A DNA stretch of 64,000 nt from Puffinus mauretanicus. Taxonomy: Eukaryota; Chordata; Aves; Procellariiformes; Procellariidae. Position numbers and translations under genes: made by a program. The stretch covers positions 682,001-746,000 of the forward strand of contig JAJKFH010002749.1 of assembly GCA_023333565.1 (NCBI GenBank). Reading direction: 5' to 3'. Shown one piece after another: positions 26,601 through 41,839 of the stretch. The notes beneath the pieces are model-generated. The model saw only the letters and a list, made by a program, of their open reading frames with translations. It was not told the DNA's origin and did no database searches. The stretch's first letter is position 1, and every line of letters starts with the position of its first letter.

Positions 26601-29600
26601 TTTTATTTTAAAAAATGAGATTTCTTAATAGATAACATTTGTTCCTAGATAACAAATTAAGAAGATAAACCAGACATGACATAGCTATAAAGGGAAGAAG
26701 TACTTTCTTTCATTGCTCTGAGGATGCTATCAATATCTCTGTGTATAAAATGGAGTTCAAATGATTCCTAGAAGATGTGTGCATCCACCATCCCTCTTCA
26801 TGAGTACCTTTACCCAACATAAAGTGAAGATTCCCCCAAATAACAAAACTTAGCAAGAGAAAACGAGGTGGACAGATTCAAGTGTTAGTTTGACTGGGAA
26901 CATCTGGAAAACAGAAGATAATGTTCCACAGATTTGTCTTTTGATTGATTGCTGGAAATTATTTGCAAAGCTGAACCAGTGGAGGAAGCTTGTTACAGAA
27001 GATGAAAAAATACCAAAATGTCTTTGCAGTAGCTTCACTGGTTTGTTGCCATTTTTGAGACCTGGAACTTAGGCTGAGTTGCAAAAAGAGCTTTGCGGTT
27101 ATCATTATTTATAGGGAAATGTGTTTCATGCACAGATAGGTGTAAGACAACTTTTTTGCATGATATCCCTGCAAAAACTGTTGGTTTTGTCAGCGTACAG
27201 GGTAGTTCAAGCCTTTCTGCTTCCACATGACTATCCCTAATGCCACTATCTATATTGCCCATACATTCCTCTCATGCAGAAACCTCCAGCTGTGTCAGTT
27301 AAATTCCTAGCTACAGAGAAATTAAGTTAAAGAAATCTCATTATTTGTTTTCATTTGTGAAACAACTGAAAAAAAAATGTTTTTTTTAATTACTCCAGAA
27401 TCAATTAATTTAGGTTAAAAGGTCTGTTTTCAGGGAAGTCTCCAAGCCTTCCTGTGGTGGAAATCACAAGGTCTACCTGCAAAGTTCTGCTATCACATGT
27501 TGTGCTGCACACACAGCAATAGCGGTGTGAAAGGCACAGAGAAAAAGCCTTCGAGTTCATCTTTTAAGTGTGTAACTTAATAGCACGTGTGTATCTTCTT
27601 CCTGTTGGAAGATAAACCAAATATTTTCCCTAATGAGCTTAGTGGGGCATAGAGCTGGCTATCCTGCCTTTGGAAATGATCAGAAAGCAATTGTTTATCT
27701 TTGGAGGCAGACATGAGCTTCCCTTGGCACTACAAAGCCCTGAGTTAGATTTTGGGTTTGTGCTGCGTCTCCGGCACATGCCCGTGACAGCGATCCCGGA
27801 GTCGCACCTCCCTCCGGGCCCTCCCAGCAGAGATGGCAATGGCTGGGCTGCCTTAAGGAAACCCCTGGTTGACCTTAATGTGGGGAATGAATGTTCCTTG
27901 GAATAAACAGTTTGCAAAAGGAGGCTGCTAATAGTGAAACCTCAAAGGCTCTTGCACAACTTCAGAAGGAGGAAGTTGATGCTTTTGACTTTTCCCAGCT
28001 TTGAGTCTTCTGGGAGGAATGCAACAAAGGAGCTGTTGACATCCGCGCTCAGAGTGGCTCATGATATACTCCTGGTGGGAAAAAAATTACATTCTTGGCT
28101 TTCATGGCTGCACTTTTTGAAGCTTTTTATAGCTGGTAGAATTTGTCTTATGTGAGCCCAGTTAGAGAGACTACTGTATCACATCAGGCATAGTGCTAAA
28201 GGCTGAATAGCTCAAAGGAGGAGCCTCCAGGCTTCATCCTGACGCAAAAGTTTAAAATCCTCTGCTGCTTCTGTTGCAGGAGGAATGATTTTTGTGTCTC
28301 AGAAGTAGTTTCTGTTCAAAAAATATTATCATTTTTCATCTGTCATCTCACACAACAAAACACGTGCACAGGGAGCTTGCTTTCGGGTTTGGTGTCACTG
28401 CAGTTTATAGACCATGGCCCCATTTCGAGCAGCAGCTAGACACCTATCTGGGGAGGCCAGAAGGACTCATGCAAATGCACAAGAGCTTCCTTAAGTGGGG
28501 CAGACAAACAGCAGGGTACTTGTTTTTAAAAGCTTTTGAACACATAATCACCACATCTTATCCCTGCAAATTCTGATTATAATTATACGAAGGAGGAAAT
28601 GACAAACAGAGGCACTGACACGAATGTGTGGGCCAAGAAAAGAGGGAGAGCGAGAGGGGCGAGGATGAAATTGGTGTGCAGCTTTCAGGAGGCTCATGCA
28701 ATTATTCATCAGGTGGGAAGGGAAGGAGGTGGAGATGAAAAAAAGTAAAGAGCCAGGCTTTGCCACCCTGAGCTTAAGAAAATGACAGGAAGACTGGGCT
28801 CAAGCCCGCTGACGTCAAGGGGAAGCTTGCCATTAGTTCCAGATTGCTTTGCAGCAGACTTCAATATCAATATTTTATCTTTGCTTCCAAATCCCTGTCT
28901 GAAATGCTTCTGCTCAGTCCCCAGGTTTTGGGGTGTTCCTCCAAGCCTTTTGCCTATGCATCCCTTGAAAGCAAAGCAGTGGTCTGCCTGCCGTCTTCCG
29001 CGTGACAGCCTGTCTCGGGACGTGCAAGGCTGTGGGGAACTAATGGGGTTTTTATTATCATTTTTACGGGCATCGGAGAAAAGGGCCATTCAATCCATCC
29101 AGTCTGTTGTACCATCCTGATGGTAACGAACGCATTACTGCATTTCCCCAGTGCCCTACCTTCTAGGGGAATACAGTGCAGCTGTAAACCAGCTGTGCTT
29201 CATTTGCACTCAGAAACAGAGCCCTTTTGTCTGCTTCAACTGTTATTTACCATCTTTTCTTTCACCCTTCCTTCCTTCTTCTTCTCCCCCTACTTCTGGC
29301 TCTTTACAGGCAAAGTAGTTGCTGAAAGACGGGTTCACACTTTGAAATGTGCCATTCACTGGGACTTAGCATCTATCCTGAGAATATTAAATGTAAGGCA
29401 GCTTTCCCTATTTCTCATATGAAGCCAAGTGAAGAATGACTCCTGTTGAGTGGGTACAAAAGGGTGGCGCATTGCTGTCCTGGCTGCAGTTTCATTGGAA
29501 AGAATGGATTTCTCCTAGAGCTTTAAGCACTTGGCAGAGACCCTGATCTGTTGACGTACCGAAGCGAGTTTGCCAGTCAGCCACAACTGCTCCGCAGACT

Positions 29601-32600
29601 CCACGTTTAAAATCATTTCCACGAGACACCTCGAGATGCTGTGTTGATCATTGAAGAGAGAGTGCTAGCATCTCCAGGGTATCTCCACTGTTGCAAGAAA
29701 AAAAAATAAAAATCCACATTTCCCATTTTATCCCTAAATCAAGGACAAAGCTGAGTCAGACAACAAGCACCTTTTCTCAGGCAAGATACTGAAATGAAAG
29801 TATAGAGCTTGATTCTTCAACTGCTAGTGAGAAGGTTTGCTGTGAGCATCTCCGTCAACACCATTGAGAGCATGGGTAACAGCAGGCTGCTTCTCTCATT
29901 TTAGTCCAGCGTAATTTCCCCCACATTCCAATCTCGTCTTTCCTTATGAAAAAACCACAGGCTTTGGTGCAAGTACTAATACAGCAGGAGCAGGTGGACC
30001 ATTGCTAATGCATGGATCAGAAGAAGATGGTGACATACTGCTTTTATTTATTCCCTGCTCCCCTAACCCAATGCATAGGAAGCTGCATCCATCCAACAGA
30101 TAGCAGAATTAATCCATTTCTTAAATGACTTTTCAAGTACAGCATTATGGCTACAAATCCCAAAAGAGCTTTGGTGCAGCCCAAATTCCTGGTGTGCAGC
30201 TACAATAAAAAACCAAGTGACACATTTTGCAGTGGTTTAGGTCGCTTTTCCCCTGACCTGTGCAATTTTGGCAGAGATGGAAGTAGTGTTGCAGACTGCT
30301 CAGGGGCTGCTGTTTTCAGTGGGTTTTTAAGAGCCAGGTTTTTTTTCTTGGCCGAACAAATGCTGGGCTGGCAGTGATATTTTGGATGCTAGTGCCATCC
30401 AGTGGCCCATAAAGAATGCCATAGGGTACTTCAGTGTCCCCAGGGAACACTAATGCCTTGCGTTTTTCAGCCAAAGTAGGGCCATGCTGAAAACAGGTGA
30501 TCAAAAAAGTGAAAGCCTTGAATTTTTGAGAGGTCCCTTTTTTATTATTATTTTAAGCATTATGAACACGGCCCCATTTGCAAAAAGGGGTTCAGTCCTT
30601 GGCTGGGCTTAGTTCCAGTTCGGTGCTCTCTGAACAAAGGTTGGTACTCAGAAGTCAGCACAGCTGTCTTATGTTGCAGACTGTCATTTTTCTCAGCATT
30701 TAAAGCAGATTATCAGGGAGTAATTCTGCTCATATGAAAAAGGAAAAAAAAGCTGATACTGCAGTGTGGTTATAGGTGGACAGTAATTCTACAATTTAGC
30801 AAAAGGACTTTTCTGGCAGCTTCTATGTATCTATTCAGGAACACATACACATGCATCCACATGTCAGAAGGAAACGAGGCAAAGTTTATTGGGCCAGCTG
30901 ATACCACTGGGAAAAAACAGGCAAGAACTTACTCAGGTAAGGGAGAAGGAAGTAGTAAACTTCAGGCTACATATGAACCATTGCTCTGAGTTGCATTACT
31001 CAGACAAAACCAAAAAGGAACTTCAATGTAAGTAAAGGAATTATAGTGTGGGCCATTGGGAAAATTGACGGGTGCTGTGAAATTTGTCGTGTCTTGGTCA
31101 TTTCTTCATTTGCTGTTTTTACATGCTCTTCTTCAAGGGCGATGAGTGTTTGTCCATGGGTATTTTTCTTCTGTTAGTAAGTTTTATGAGGGTAGGGGGT
31201 TGTCTGAAGACCAGGTGGAGGGGTAGGTTCAGGAAAAATAGTATTTTGAGATGTGAGCAGGAATAGATATTTGTAATCCAAGTGTATTTGCCAGTCTTTT
31301 TTGTCTATACAGAAGGTTTTGCTCTTGAAAGTGCTTTTATACCCCTCATCTTACAGTTTCCAAAACTTGAAGGACCTTGAGTGGGAAAGACTTAACACGA
31401 AATAGGGAACTTTTACGCTGAGCAGAACAGGACCAGGATTTTTTGCCTGTGGAAATTTTGAATCAGTCTTCAAGATTGCTGGTGAAAATTGCAGCTCACA
31501 AAATGCCTTCCAGGAGGAATGTGAGCTGCATGGTCTATAGATTACCCAGCTCTGACTGTAGCTAGCTAGAGGAAAACAAACAGCCGTCTTCCAGTAAAGT
31601 ACAGACCTGAGGCATAAACCCTGGCAATGGGATTAAAGTGCGGATACGCACGGCCCCAGAGTCTAGCCCGATCCCTTGATTGCCTCACACAAACAGAACA
31701 AATTGTTGGTAACAAACAGAAAACATGCATTGCAGAGACCTTTGCCCTGCGCTGGCTTGGATGTGATGATTCTCGTGACAGTAATATGAATAGACTGATT
31801 CACTGTTTGTGTCCCTGCCGAGAAGATAGTATCTTTATCAAAACATATTTCCAGTTCTCACAAGAGCGCTAAAAATAGTAGAAGTGCTAAACCAAGAGCA
31901 GGAAGCAGACTCTATGGATCATCATGCTGTACTCCAACCTAGTTAACTGCATTGGCTCCTAAAGAATAATAATGTGAGGAGGGACTCAGAAGAAATTATG
32001 TTTGTTGCTTTTATGCATGTATTATATTTGTTAAGGATGAAACACAATCTTATCTGCAAGGAACAGCATAGCATTGTGCAGCTCCAAAGGCAGACTAGAA
32101 AAGAAATCATGGCTCCAGGAATCAGAATTCCTTTTAAGTTTCCTATTTTAAGAGCTCAAATGCTCCCACTGTTTCCCCTTTGGAGCTCAAATTCACTGCA
32201 CCATTGATACCTCAGGGTATTTCCCGCCAGCCGTGTTTCTGTGTGATGAAAAGAGTTCAGCATGGTTCCCAGCGGCCCTTCTCACCCTGTGCAACTTCCC
32301 AAGGCATGTGCAAAGAAGTAGAGACCCCTCAAGCCTTTCCCCTTGCCTTCAATGTCACGACAGCCTGGCCAGGTATCTTCTGGACCTAAATGACAAGTTG
32401 TGCTATGGGGTATATTCCTGCTCGAGGGGAGTGACATGGGGTCCGGCTGTTCCTACCAGCCACTGTGCCAGAATAATCTCCTGTAATTCGGGCCTGGAAG
32501 ACTGAGACAAGCTGCTGAGGAGCCAGTAATAACGAAGAGTTGTGTTGCATTGCTCTGGATTCTCCCTTCGCTTTCTGCCATTGAACTAGAAGCTCCTGAA

Positions 32601-35600
32601 GAAAAGGGGTAGATTATGAGGAGCAAACTATATATTCCGTAGGTGGCAGCCAAGATCCTGTTGTGTTTCAGCTGCCTGTAACTCTTATGCATTGTTATAG
32701 TCAAATGATTGACTAAATATGTGCTTTGCAGAGTTATGCTAAATAATTACCTTTATTTCGCAAGCAAAACCATGTTTAACATGTTATGGAGAAAGAGGTT
32801 GTATAAGGGAGCACATGTGGTTGTGTAGGATTGCTTGGACCCAAAGAAATGTTCTAGGAAAGGTCTTGCTCTTTGCAGTAGTGTTGCTGAGTTGATGCTT
32901 ACCACAGTACAGAGTAGAGGAGATCTCGGGCTTGAAGGCACCTGGTAGAAGAGCACTGGTTTCCTAACCTTTGGTTGAAAATCTCCCCTCTACGATGTGT
33001 ACCTTCTATTCTGTTATGTTTTTTTTCCTTCTTTCCACAAAAGTGCTCTGTTCCATAATGGTCAGTGGTGGTTTTGAGTGCTTTTGCTAACCACAGGAGC
33101 AGGAAAAGGTTTATTTAACTCACAAGTTTTTTTCCCAGAGCAGAAGCACGAGCCAGATTTTATGTAGAGCTATCTCCAGAAGGAGCTTCTAGATAGTACG
33201 ATGCTTACAACTCTTCTACCACCTGATAAAAGTAAACTCAAAACTCTTGCCCTCTCCAGGCTCTCCTTTCAGGTGATGTTTAGCACTAGCCTAAATTACA
33301 AATTGTGTTTTGGCCTACATAACACTAGTCAGGGGAATATGATGATTTAGGTCTTGTTTTCACTAGCAAAAGCTAGATGGAAGAAGGTTTGAATTTGAGT
33401 TTTTTGGACGATGGCAAGGGGTTGGGTCTTTTTCTTCCCACCAAGCCCAGACTGAGAAAGTGTGGACACCTGCAGATGGAACGCTTTCTAGTGGAATCCA
33501 GCAATTTTGCCACTTCAGACATAAATATTATGAAAGAGCTTGTGATATAAGTGATTGTTACCAGCACACCCTGTACCCCATCCATGCTCACAGGATGCTC
33601 ATCCTGTAAGCTGTTGTAAGCTGTCTGCTGGCAAAAAGGGGATGCAGGTCTCCCTTTCCCCATCCCTTCCTGGCAACGGGGAGTTTCACACATTTGATTT
33701 TCCGAGGACTGTGGAGAGCACAGGTAGAGCGGCTTGAACTTGAGAGCACCTCACCTTCAGGGTGCATCCTTCACCTCACAGAGCAACCTGCTCGGCAGTG
33801 AACTCATCGTGAACTATCTTCTTGCTGGTGCACTTCTATAAATCGGTCCTTGCTTGAGTGGAGGGATACCTAGGAAACTCCCAGCATTTCAGGGACAGAG
33901 GCTTGCAATTCAGTAGCGTCGCTACTAGCAGTCTTGCCATGACCTGATTTTAGTGGCCGTGTGCGTGCTCTGTCGAGCAAAACTCAGCTTGCTGTAAGAG
34001 CCTAGTGCTGCGCCCTCTTTTCTTTGTGGTAAGTAGCTAGTCTTACAACTTGTCGTTTTTCACGTTGTCAGATCAGTGATGTAGTCTGTAAAGTTTATTC
34101 TGGTGTACTGGAAGAGCATGCGCTGCAGATGTGCAAACAGTGACCTCATTCTCTTCATATTAAAGACAATGGGTGAAGCCGTTCGAAAATCTCAGTGATA
34201 ATATACTTGAAGTACTACTGTTTTCTTTAACAGTTATACTTTGCTTAGAGCTTGATAGGGTGTATAACTAGTGTCCTTCAATAGGAAAAAAGCTTGAATC
34301 ATATAAACAAGTTATAAATCCTGAGCAGGTCTTTGTGGAAAACCAGTTCTCCCTGCTTTTATGAGCCACCACCCTAGGAATCTTTTCCCTGACAGTTAGA
34401 AAACATCCTGATTTCATCAATGTCCATCTATAGCATTGCTGAATATAGTTAAGGTTTAATGACAAACACTGTGCTCTTCCTTGAGCTTCCACTGTGCTTG
34501 TACTCACATACTGAAATGTGACAGGAGGAAAAGCTCAGGTACATTCTGGCTGTTTCTTCCTGGAGACATACAGTGCTACATCTCTGCAAGATACCTGTCC
34601 AAGGATCTGAGCCACAAAAATTCACAAAGTGCCAGGTTTTGATCCATCTGGGCTCAGGATTTGAGAATCCATTTAGTTTGCACAGAGCTCTTGTGCACAG
34701 TGGTAAGGTTTGGCTGTGAGACTGTTGCTGTCATAACATTACGGCCCCAGGCAGGAACTAGTACCTCTTTGTGTTAGATTTTGTGCAAATACAGAACAGA
34801 GAGACTGTATCTGCCACGAGGGGCTTGCAGACTAAATAAAGTTTCCCGTCTCTGGCGGTGGCGCAGTTGGAAGCCCAATCAAGGTAGTGTGGGTAGTGCT
34901 GTCTCTGCCATGGATTTAGAGATCCAAAGAGGCCACTAAAGAAACAGCAGTGAGTGACAAAACCTTACGAAAAGTGAATATTTCAACACTACACACTGTC
35001 CAGAGCCCAAGCCTCTCTATAAGCAAAACTCCCTATGAGCAAAAAATAAAATATCTTTCTAACCTGACCTTACCAAGGCCTCTAAGTCCTCTCCTCGTTT
35101 GAACTATTTGGTCCCCTCCTGTGTAGGGACTTGCAGCCAAATGTGATGCTGACCTAAGCTGTGGGAACTGGCTTTCGCGCAGAGCTCAGCAGCTCCTGCC
35201 TATGCAGGACGAGTGGTCCACTAACATTCAGACCTCTGTGAAAAACCTCCCTTGGATTCCTTCATTGTGAGGGATAACTGAATTACATATCACACAAGTG
35301 CTAACGCATAGAGGAGGGGGATTTTTCATCCCCTCTTCTGTACCTGGAAATAAATTCCCAGCACCCTTCCCAGACTCTCCTGTCATCCCTGGAAAAGCAT
35401 TGGGTATATCTTTTCTCAGTGGACCATGGGTGTTGGTTTTGCATCCCCTTCTGCAGGTCCTAGCAAAGATATGCGAGTTGTTTGTGTGCAGCATCATGCT
35501 CAAGCCTGTAATTGTGTCCCATTCGGGCTCTGCAATGATCCAGCTTTCAGGTAGCAGCACAGCCATCAGACCGTAATTAGCTTTGTGTGGAAGATGTAAG

Positions 35601-38600
35601 TAGCCCAGTGGAGAGCCAGCAGTTTTCTTGAAAATGTGAAGAGATGAAAAACACTGGGTGTTTCTCAGCAAAGCTGGTTTTAGCTTAGTTTGAAACAAAT
35701 AAAAAGATGAGTTTTGGTTCTCATCTTACTCTGGCAAATGTCCCCGTTAGGTAGGTGGGGAGCTGTTATTGTCCCTCTACCTCTCTTCTTTTTCCTTTTC
35801 CTTTAGCTGAAAAAAGAGACAATATGAGCACTGTACCAATGTAATAGAGTATCTCTGAAGAGGTTTGCCAGTAAAGTGCCCAGAAATTACATATCTCTGC
35901 TCCATAAGCTGGCAGAGTCAGCTCTGCTAAGGCAAAGCTAGCATTGTCTCAGAAGCTGTGGAGCAACCTGGCCACCAAGGGCAGATCCCATTAAATGTAG
36001 TTTATAGAGCACGGTAGCTTTTTGCTCCCCAGATTTGTCACCATGCTGTTAAATGTAGGGAGCATACATGATGGTGGTTGATATAGTTTAGCACAAGTGT
36101 GGAGCAACACCGTGTTGAATTCAGGGAAAAAGTGACCTTACGCTAGGGTAATAGAGGCAGGTGCTTGAATTTACATGGTGCTTTCTGTCTCTCTTGGCCA
36201 ACGTCCTTCAACATCTTTTGCCTTTTGAGCATGTTTCTTTCCATTTAAAAGGTCAGAGATCTCACTTGTGGATGTCTTTCAGGCCTAAGAGAGGCTGCAG
36301 GGAGAGGCGGTGGGGTAGGCTCCTCGGAGCCTGCTGCTCTGTTGTGCTATGGCTTCAACGGTGCGACCAGCTTAGGAGATCACACCTTCACTTCTTCTAC
36401 AAGCTCCTGCAGAAGATCAGAATGTACAAACCATGTAAAATATCGCAACCTGTCTACAAGCTGTATTTTGCACCTTAATCCAGGAGCTGAGTAAAGAGAA
36501 ATACACATCTCACCCAGACCTGAATGAAAACAGGTCCTTCACCAGGGACTTCTACAGGGATGAGCAGAGCAACAGGTTGAAGACAGCAGCAGATGATGAC
36601 TATTCACTGACTTTTTGTTGCCTAAATCCCTGGAGGTGACTAAGCTATCCATCTTAAAAAGATAAAGCCTGAAGGAGGGGTGATAAACCTCCTGGGGCAG
36701 CCACAGAGAAGGATCTGATCTTCTTTGAGGAAGCTGAGGTGTGCAAACTAGTGTGTCCTGTACATCAGGATGGAGTAACGATAGAAGGAAGAAAGAATAT
36801 GACTTTTGGGAGGGGACCCATCTGCAGTTGCATCCTCTCCCTCCTTCATCTTCCTGGGAGGAATCGCTGCAGAGATGCATTTTCAAGCTAACAGAAGAGC
36901 AAAACTGACAGAAATGCCAGGAAGGAGGAGAGAAGCTTTTTCAAAATCGGAGGTTACAGAATAATAAGGCCTCCTTAGAGCAGAGGTCTCCAGAAGGCCC
37001 AGGCAAAGGCAGAGGAATTGCACAGGAGCAGTTAAACAGTACCCACGTGGAATCTTGTTGGGGTTCAGGAGAAGACTCCGCCTTGCTCTGACTGGAGGAG
37101 ATGGGCAGGAAGAGGCAGCAATCAACAGACATCCCTGCAGCCTCTTATGGTATCTGCATGGGGTTTTTTTTTTTTGCACACAGTTTGCTGTTTAATAAGC
37201 GATTCAAATAGTTCACAGTTTTATAAACCTGTCAGGTGCATCAGCTAAGTGTGAAATTCATCCAAACTGTACGGGCGTCGTTGCTTCAACCCCCCGCCAC
37301 ACCCCAAGCACCTGTGCGGACAAACCTGCACAAACCACGCAGCAGTCGTATGGGTCACTGAGATGACCTTGAAGCTGTGAATTCCCAGATACACCTCACA
37401 GCAGGGATGCAAATCACGGCGAAATGCAGGCAGTTTTCTGAAGGGGGTTGGAACCTTCAACAGCACGGCAGAAATTTGCCTATTTATAATGGATCTGGGT
37501 TCTGAAGCATGAAAGCAGTCAGATCCAGGCTGTGTTTTCTTGTTGCACTGCCCCGGGTCTCCCCCAGCAGACTGACGCTGTGCACTCCTCTGCATCCTGC
37601 CTGAAGCCACTGTGACCTGCAGCCGTGAGCACACTGCCTTGAGGAGCTGCAGCTAACCCGTCCCTGGAGAACCAAGTGGGCATGTGTTGCGGGCTTCGTG
37701 TGCTTACCCGTTCCTCCTTACTTAAGGTGACACGCTGGTGGGAAGCTGCTGTGGGGTCTGTTCATGTTGCAGGGACCAAGGTGGTCTCTGCCTTTGGTGG
37801 TGCGGGCAGATGAATTTGTTATGCAATCCGTAGCATAATGTCCCAACTGTTCCTATTCACGAAGAAAGCGTTGGGATGCCTGACCTAAGGAATGACATAG
37901 CAGTAATACCTCCCACATACTGCTAAGGTTCAGTGTCGAGGCATGTGATCCTACACCTGTCAGATTAAATAAGCTTTCCAGAAGTAAGCTGGTTGGAGAT
38001 GAAGCCAGTTCTTTTATGTGCTGCGTAGGCAAGATGCCAAGGCCGAGGCTGGGTAGGATTTTTAACATACCTAGGTCACGCACTGAGCATGCTTCTTTGC
38101 CAAGCACATAGATGTATCCACCCTCTCAGTCACGATCATACTCATAATTTATGGTCTCTGATCTCTCTGTTCATGTTGGAGTAATGTGATTCCCCTGATG
38201 AACTGGAGAGGAGGCAGGGATGGCATGTCCAGCAGCCCCATCAGGCTCTGGGACTCAGCAGGGAGTTGCCCCCTAACTGAAGAGGGGCACTGGTGCCCTC
38301 TCAGACCTGTGCGGATCTTCACAAAGTGCAAATGTATGGGGTCTTCAAGGCTGGTCAAAAAGCAAGAGGAACCCAACCCCTTAGAGCCTCTTCAGAAAGA
38401 ATGGGAAACTTAGCCGGAACAGTGATTTGTGAACTGGTGTATCATCTCGTTAGCATCACCAGTTTGAAAGGACTCCGGCAGCTGGAAGGTGGCAAGTCTC
38501 AGGCTCTCGATTGCATCCCCCATGCTTGTAGGGCAGTTTCTCTTCCTCTTTCTTTTTGGTATAAAATAAGGCAGTCTTTCCCTTCCTGAGTGTAGAAGTT

Positions 38601-41600
38601 AGAACTCAAACACACTAGCAACTTATGTCAGCAGATCCCTGAGCATCAGACGATGTGAGTATCCTTAACTCACGACCAACGTTAGACAAAAGCTTAAAGA
38701 AAGAGTTTTGAGCTAATAACTATCTTGCAAATGACAAGAAGCACTTTCCAGCAGCAGAGGAGCCCAGTACAGTACAGCTGCTCAGCACAGCCCTGCGACA
38801 CCAGGAGATCCTGCATGGTGCTACGCAGGTGAGCGCCGAAAGCCTCAGTGTCAGCAGGCAAGCTACCATGCTCGCAAGCAAAGGGAGGAAGCCTCAGTAA
38901 AAACATTTTGATGTGAGGCACTGAGACTCTGAATAATTGGCTAATGCAGCCAGACTGTATGGATTAAAACAAAAAGCCCAGCTCTGTGTATTAATTCCAG
39001 CATTTGGGTCTTTTCTACCATTACTTTGAAAATAACAAGCAAAAAGCTAGATGTGGTTCAAGTACCAGAATCAGCGCCAGTGTCATCCCTACAGGTGCTG
39101 GCCATTGCTCCATGCTGACCAGCCGGACTAGTTTGTTCCCTTTCCGCTGCAGGAAATCCCATTTCTTCTTCCCACTTAATATTCTGTGTCTTGGGGAAGT
39201 TGCTTGAAGTGGGGATGTCTGTTATATGTGCAATTAAACTGAATAAAGAGGGAAAGCAAACTCTGCTGAAATCACAGTGTTGATGGTTCCAATCTAAGTT
39301 CTCACCAAGTGAAAAATAATGCATGAAGATCCTCACCAGGCACTTGCTTAGGGGGAAACCAGCATAAGGAATCACAGCTTCATCTTGGATGCCTTGACTT
39401 AAAAACTTTGCGATTTATTTTTCTTTTCTTAATGCAAGAGTTAGAAATTCCTTAATTGTTGTCATAATATTACGATCTGCACCTGCTTTGTAGGTCAAGA
39501 TCAGCCTTGTATAGGTGTTTCTCTGCACATTCAGCATCTTGCTGCAATCAGAGATGTTTCCCCAAACTTTACAACGTCCTGTTTGGCAGCATGAAGATAT
39601 ATTTAAGGAGTGTATGAGGCATCAGGGTAAAAAAGAGACACCCGCTTTTCTTTGGAGCTGTGGTGATGTGATTAAATTAAGCCTGTACCGATGAAAGCCT
39701 GTCTTTCTCCTTTTCAGCAGCAAAGAGTGAAAGGGTGTACATTGAACAGCATGGATTTAAACCAAGGCTAATTAGTGGCAATATGAGAGCAGGGAGAATT
39801 AATGAACTGGTTTTCTACAAATAGTCTACTCAGCCTAAAGAAAACTCCTTGTTGTATATTTTTATGAATGAAAACTTAGATCAAAGTCTGCTTAACATTC
39901 TTTAACCAAAATATATTTTTAAGAAAAATACAGAAAAAAATAGTTGATTAAAAGTAGCCTATTTCAGAATTTTGCTGGTTTTCTAGAGAAAATAGAAGAA
40001 TTTTCAGAATTTGTTCTATGCAACATTATCTAGAAAATTCCATGTTATTTTTAGGAAGAAAAATAATTTGCTGGATGAAGACACTGAATTTTCCATCTAG
40101 CTCAGGCTGCAGTAGAACAAGGTCAGTGCTAGCAAGCTATACACATGATCTTGGAGGTTAGCTGTAGTAGACACAAGGTAATAAAGCTCAGCTGCCTGTC
40201 ATTTATGACTGGTATTAAGGATTTTCCAGAATAATGGATAAATCTGTCTATTTCATGATTTATACTAACAATGTGTTCTGTACAGTCTTTTGAGCACTTT
40301 CCAGAAATAATTGATGCCGCAGAGAAGGTCACTACAGGACTCAGGTGGTCCTGAGCTCTTACCCATTTTCAGGGTTAGTGTAAAAACTTGGAAGTTTTGG
40401 AAGAAATGCTGATGTGGAGTTAATAAGGGGTGGGAATTTGGCATTCATAGGACATCTGTTTAATTCATTGTCACATCTCCCAGAACAGATACTCAAACTC
40501 CAGTGACCCTGCTCACCTCTCAACAGCTGTTTAAGAGCCTCACACCATTGATCAAATTGTAAATGCATAGCAAAGTGCGGCTTTATTCCTGTAAGTGATC
40601 GAAGGGAAGCAGCATCTGTGGATCTCAGCCTATGTTCAGTTTCAGTTCAGACTTGGGAGGAAAGAAGGAAAGTCAACTAAACCTTCTTGTACTTCAAGGA
40701 CTCATTATGGTGGTGGCCAATGCACATGGGTTGTGTTAGACCTGAACCACTGATTCCAGTGACCCACTGGCATTCAGTGAAAGGTGGAAACTGCAGGTAA
40801 AATCTTGGTTGCATCAAAATAGGGATGGCTGCTCCATCAAAGTGAGAACTTCCCCATGGGGTATCAGAGGAAACATGTTTTCTCTTAAAATAATTTTACT
40901 CCACCATCTCAATGAGACATTTTTCCATTGTGTCCCCTTTCAAAAATGCTAATGAGGGAGTTTTTCAAAAGGAAATTCCTTCCCGCGTTCATCACTTTTC
41001 ATTAAGAGCTGTTGTTCTGGGAGCAGTGCCATCCTTTTATTTGTTGTTTGAGATGCATGGTGATTTTAATTAAGCGGTCATTGTCTGTGTGCATCGTGGT
41101 GGTTGCATTCAGTGACCAGGGAGCTATAATTATAAGCATGCAGGGCAGCTGAAGTGTTTGCTGCAACCCTTTAGTGGATTGTTGTCTTCACCAGAGAGGA
41201 TCCTTTCTCCTCTTGGACAGCTTTGTCCTGCATAGTCTCAGTTATGACATTGGCAGTGGGCTTGTGGCAGTCATGAAATGTTCATATTCAGAAGCCCTGA
41301 ACAGGAGTGTACCCTACAGGGCTCCATGTGGATGAACTCCTCCTTTGGTGTCCCAAACACACAGGATGATTATTAGGGTTCTCTTACTTGAACCCTGAGT
41401 TGCGGGCAATGCACATGCGGACACAGAGCTACTCTATTTGCTTTAGCAGGTCAGCACAGGAGAAACCCATCCTTCGACATCGTGCAAGGGTAGCCTAAGT
41501 GTGAGATCAAATGGAGAAAATAAATTTTGTGAGTGTATTTTCTCCATCTGAGCAAGAACTGTTATTCTGCATGCAAGTGACAAAATCAGCAAGAACGGCA

Positions 41601-41839
41601 GCTGCAGACCAGAAACGTTTGCTCCTTTCCCTGGAGCACATAAGTTGGTTATGGGGAGCTGTATCGCTATCTCATTCAAACCACCCTGTTCTTGTACATA
41701 AGCAAATAACTTCTCTGACACTCACTACTGGAAAAAGGCATTGCAAAGCTGCAATGAAAGCCAGTTTCTGGCCTGAAGGGATTTTCTTTCTTCACCCTGA
41801 GGGTTCAGCTCTCTGCAAATGATTCTCCCTTCCCCTTAC
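17632..41839. other. Long intron 1 stretch without recognised features
   Basis: About 24 kb of intron was read without finding an exon with recognisable protein content, an RNA gene or a clear transposon. Small items include a triple GTAGTACCT repeat at 22421-22452, an A/T-rich block at 24790-24960, a perfect TGACGTCA site at 28810-28817 and a T-run near 37165. The longest open frame, 35228-35698 on the minus strand, has no family features. Confidence 0.5.
22421..22452. repeat. Three copies of GTAGTACCT
   Basis: GTAGTACCTA, GTAGTACCTT and GTAGTACCTA follow one another, the third separated by two bases. The last part, CTTAGGTAGTACCTAAG, is also a near-perfect palindrome around one central base. 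Confidence 0.65.

Noticed and set aside
28810..28817. Perfect cAMP response element TGACGTCA
   Set aside because: About one such palindrome is expected by chance in 64 kb. It lies deep in an intron with no supporting context.
35228..35698. 156-codon reverse ORF in intron 1
   Set aside because: There is no family signature, and no promoter or splice context. Several ORFs of this length are expected by chance in 64 kb on two strands.
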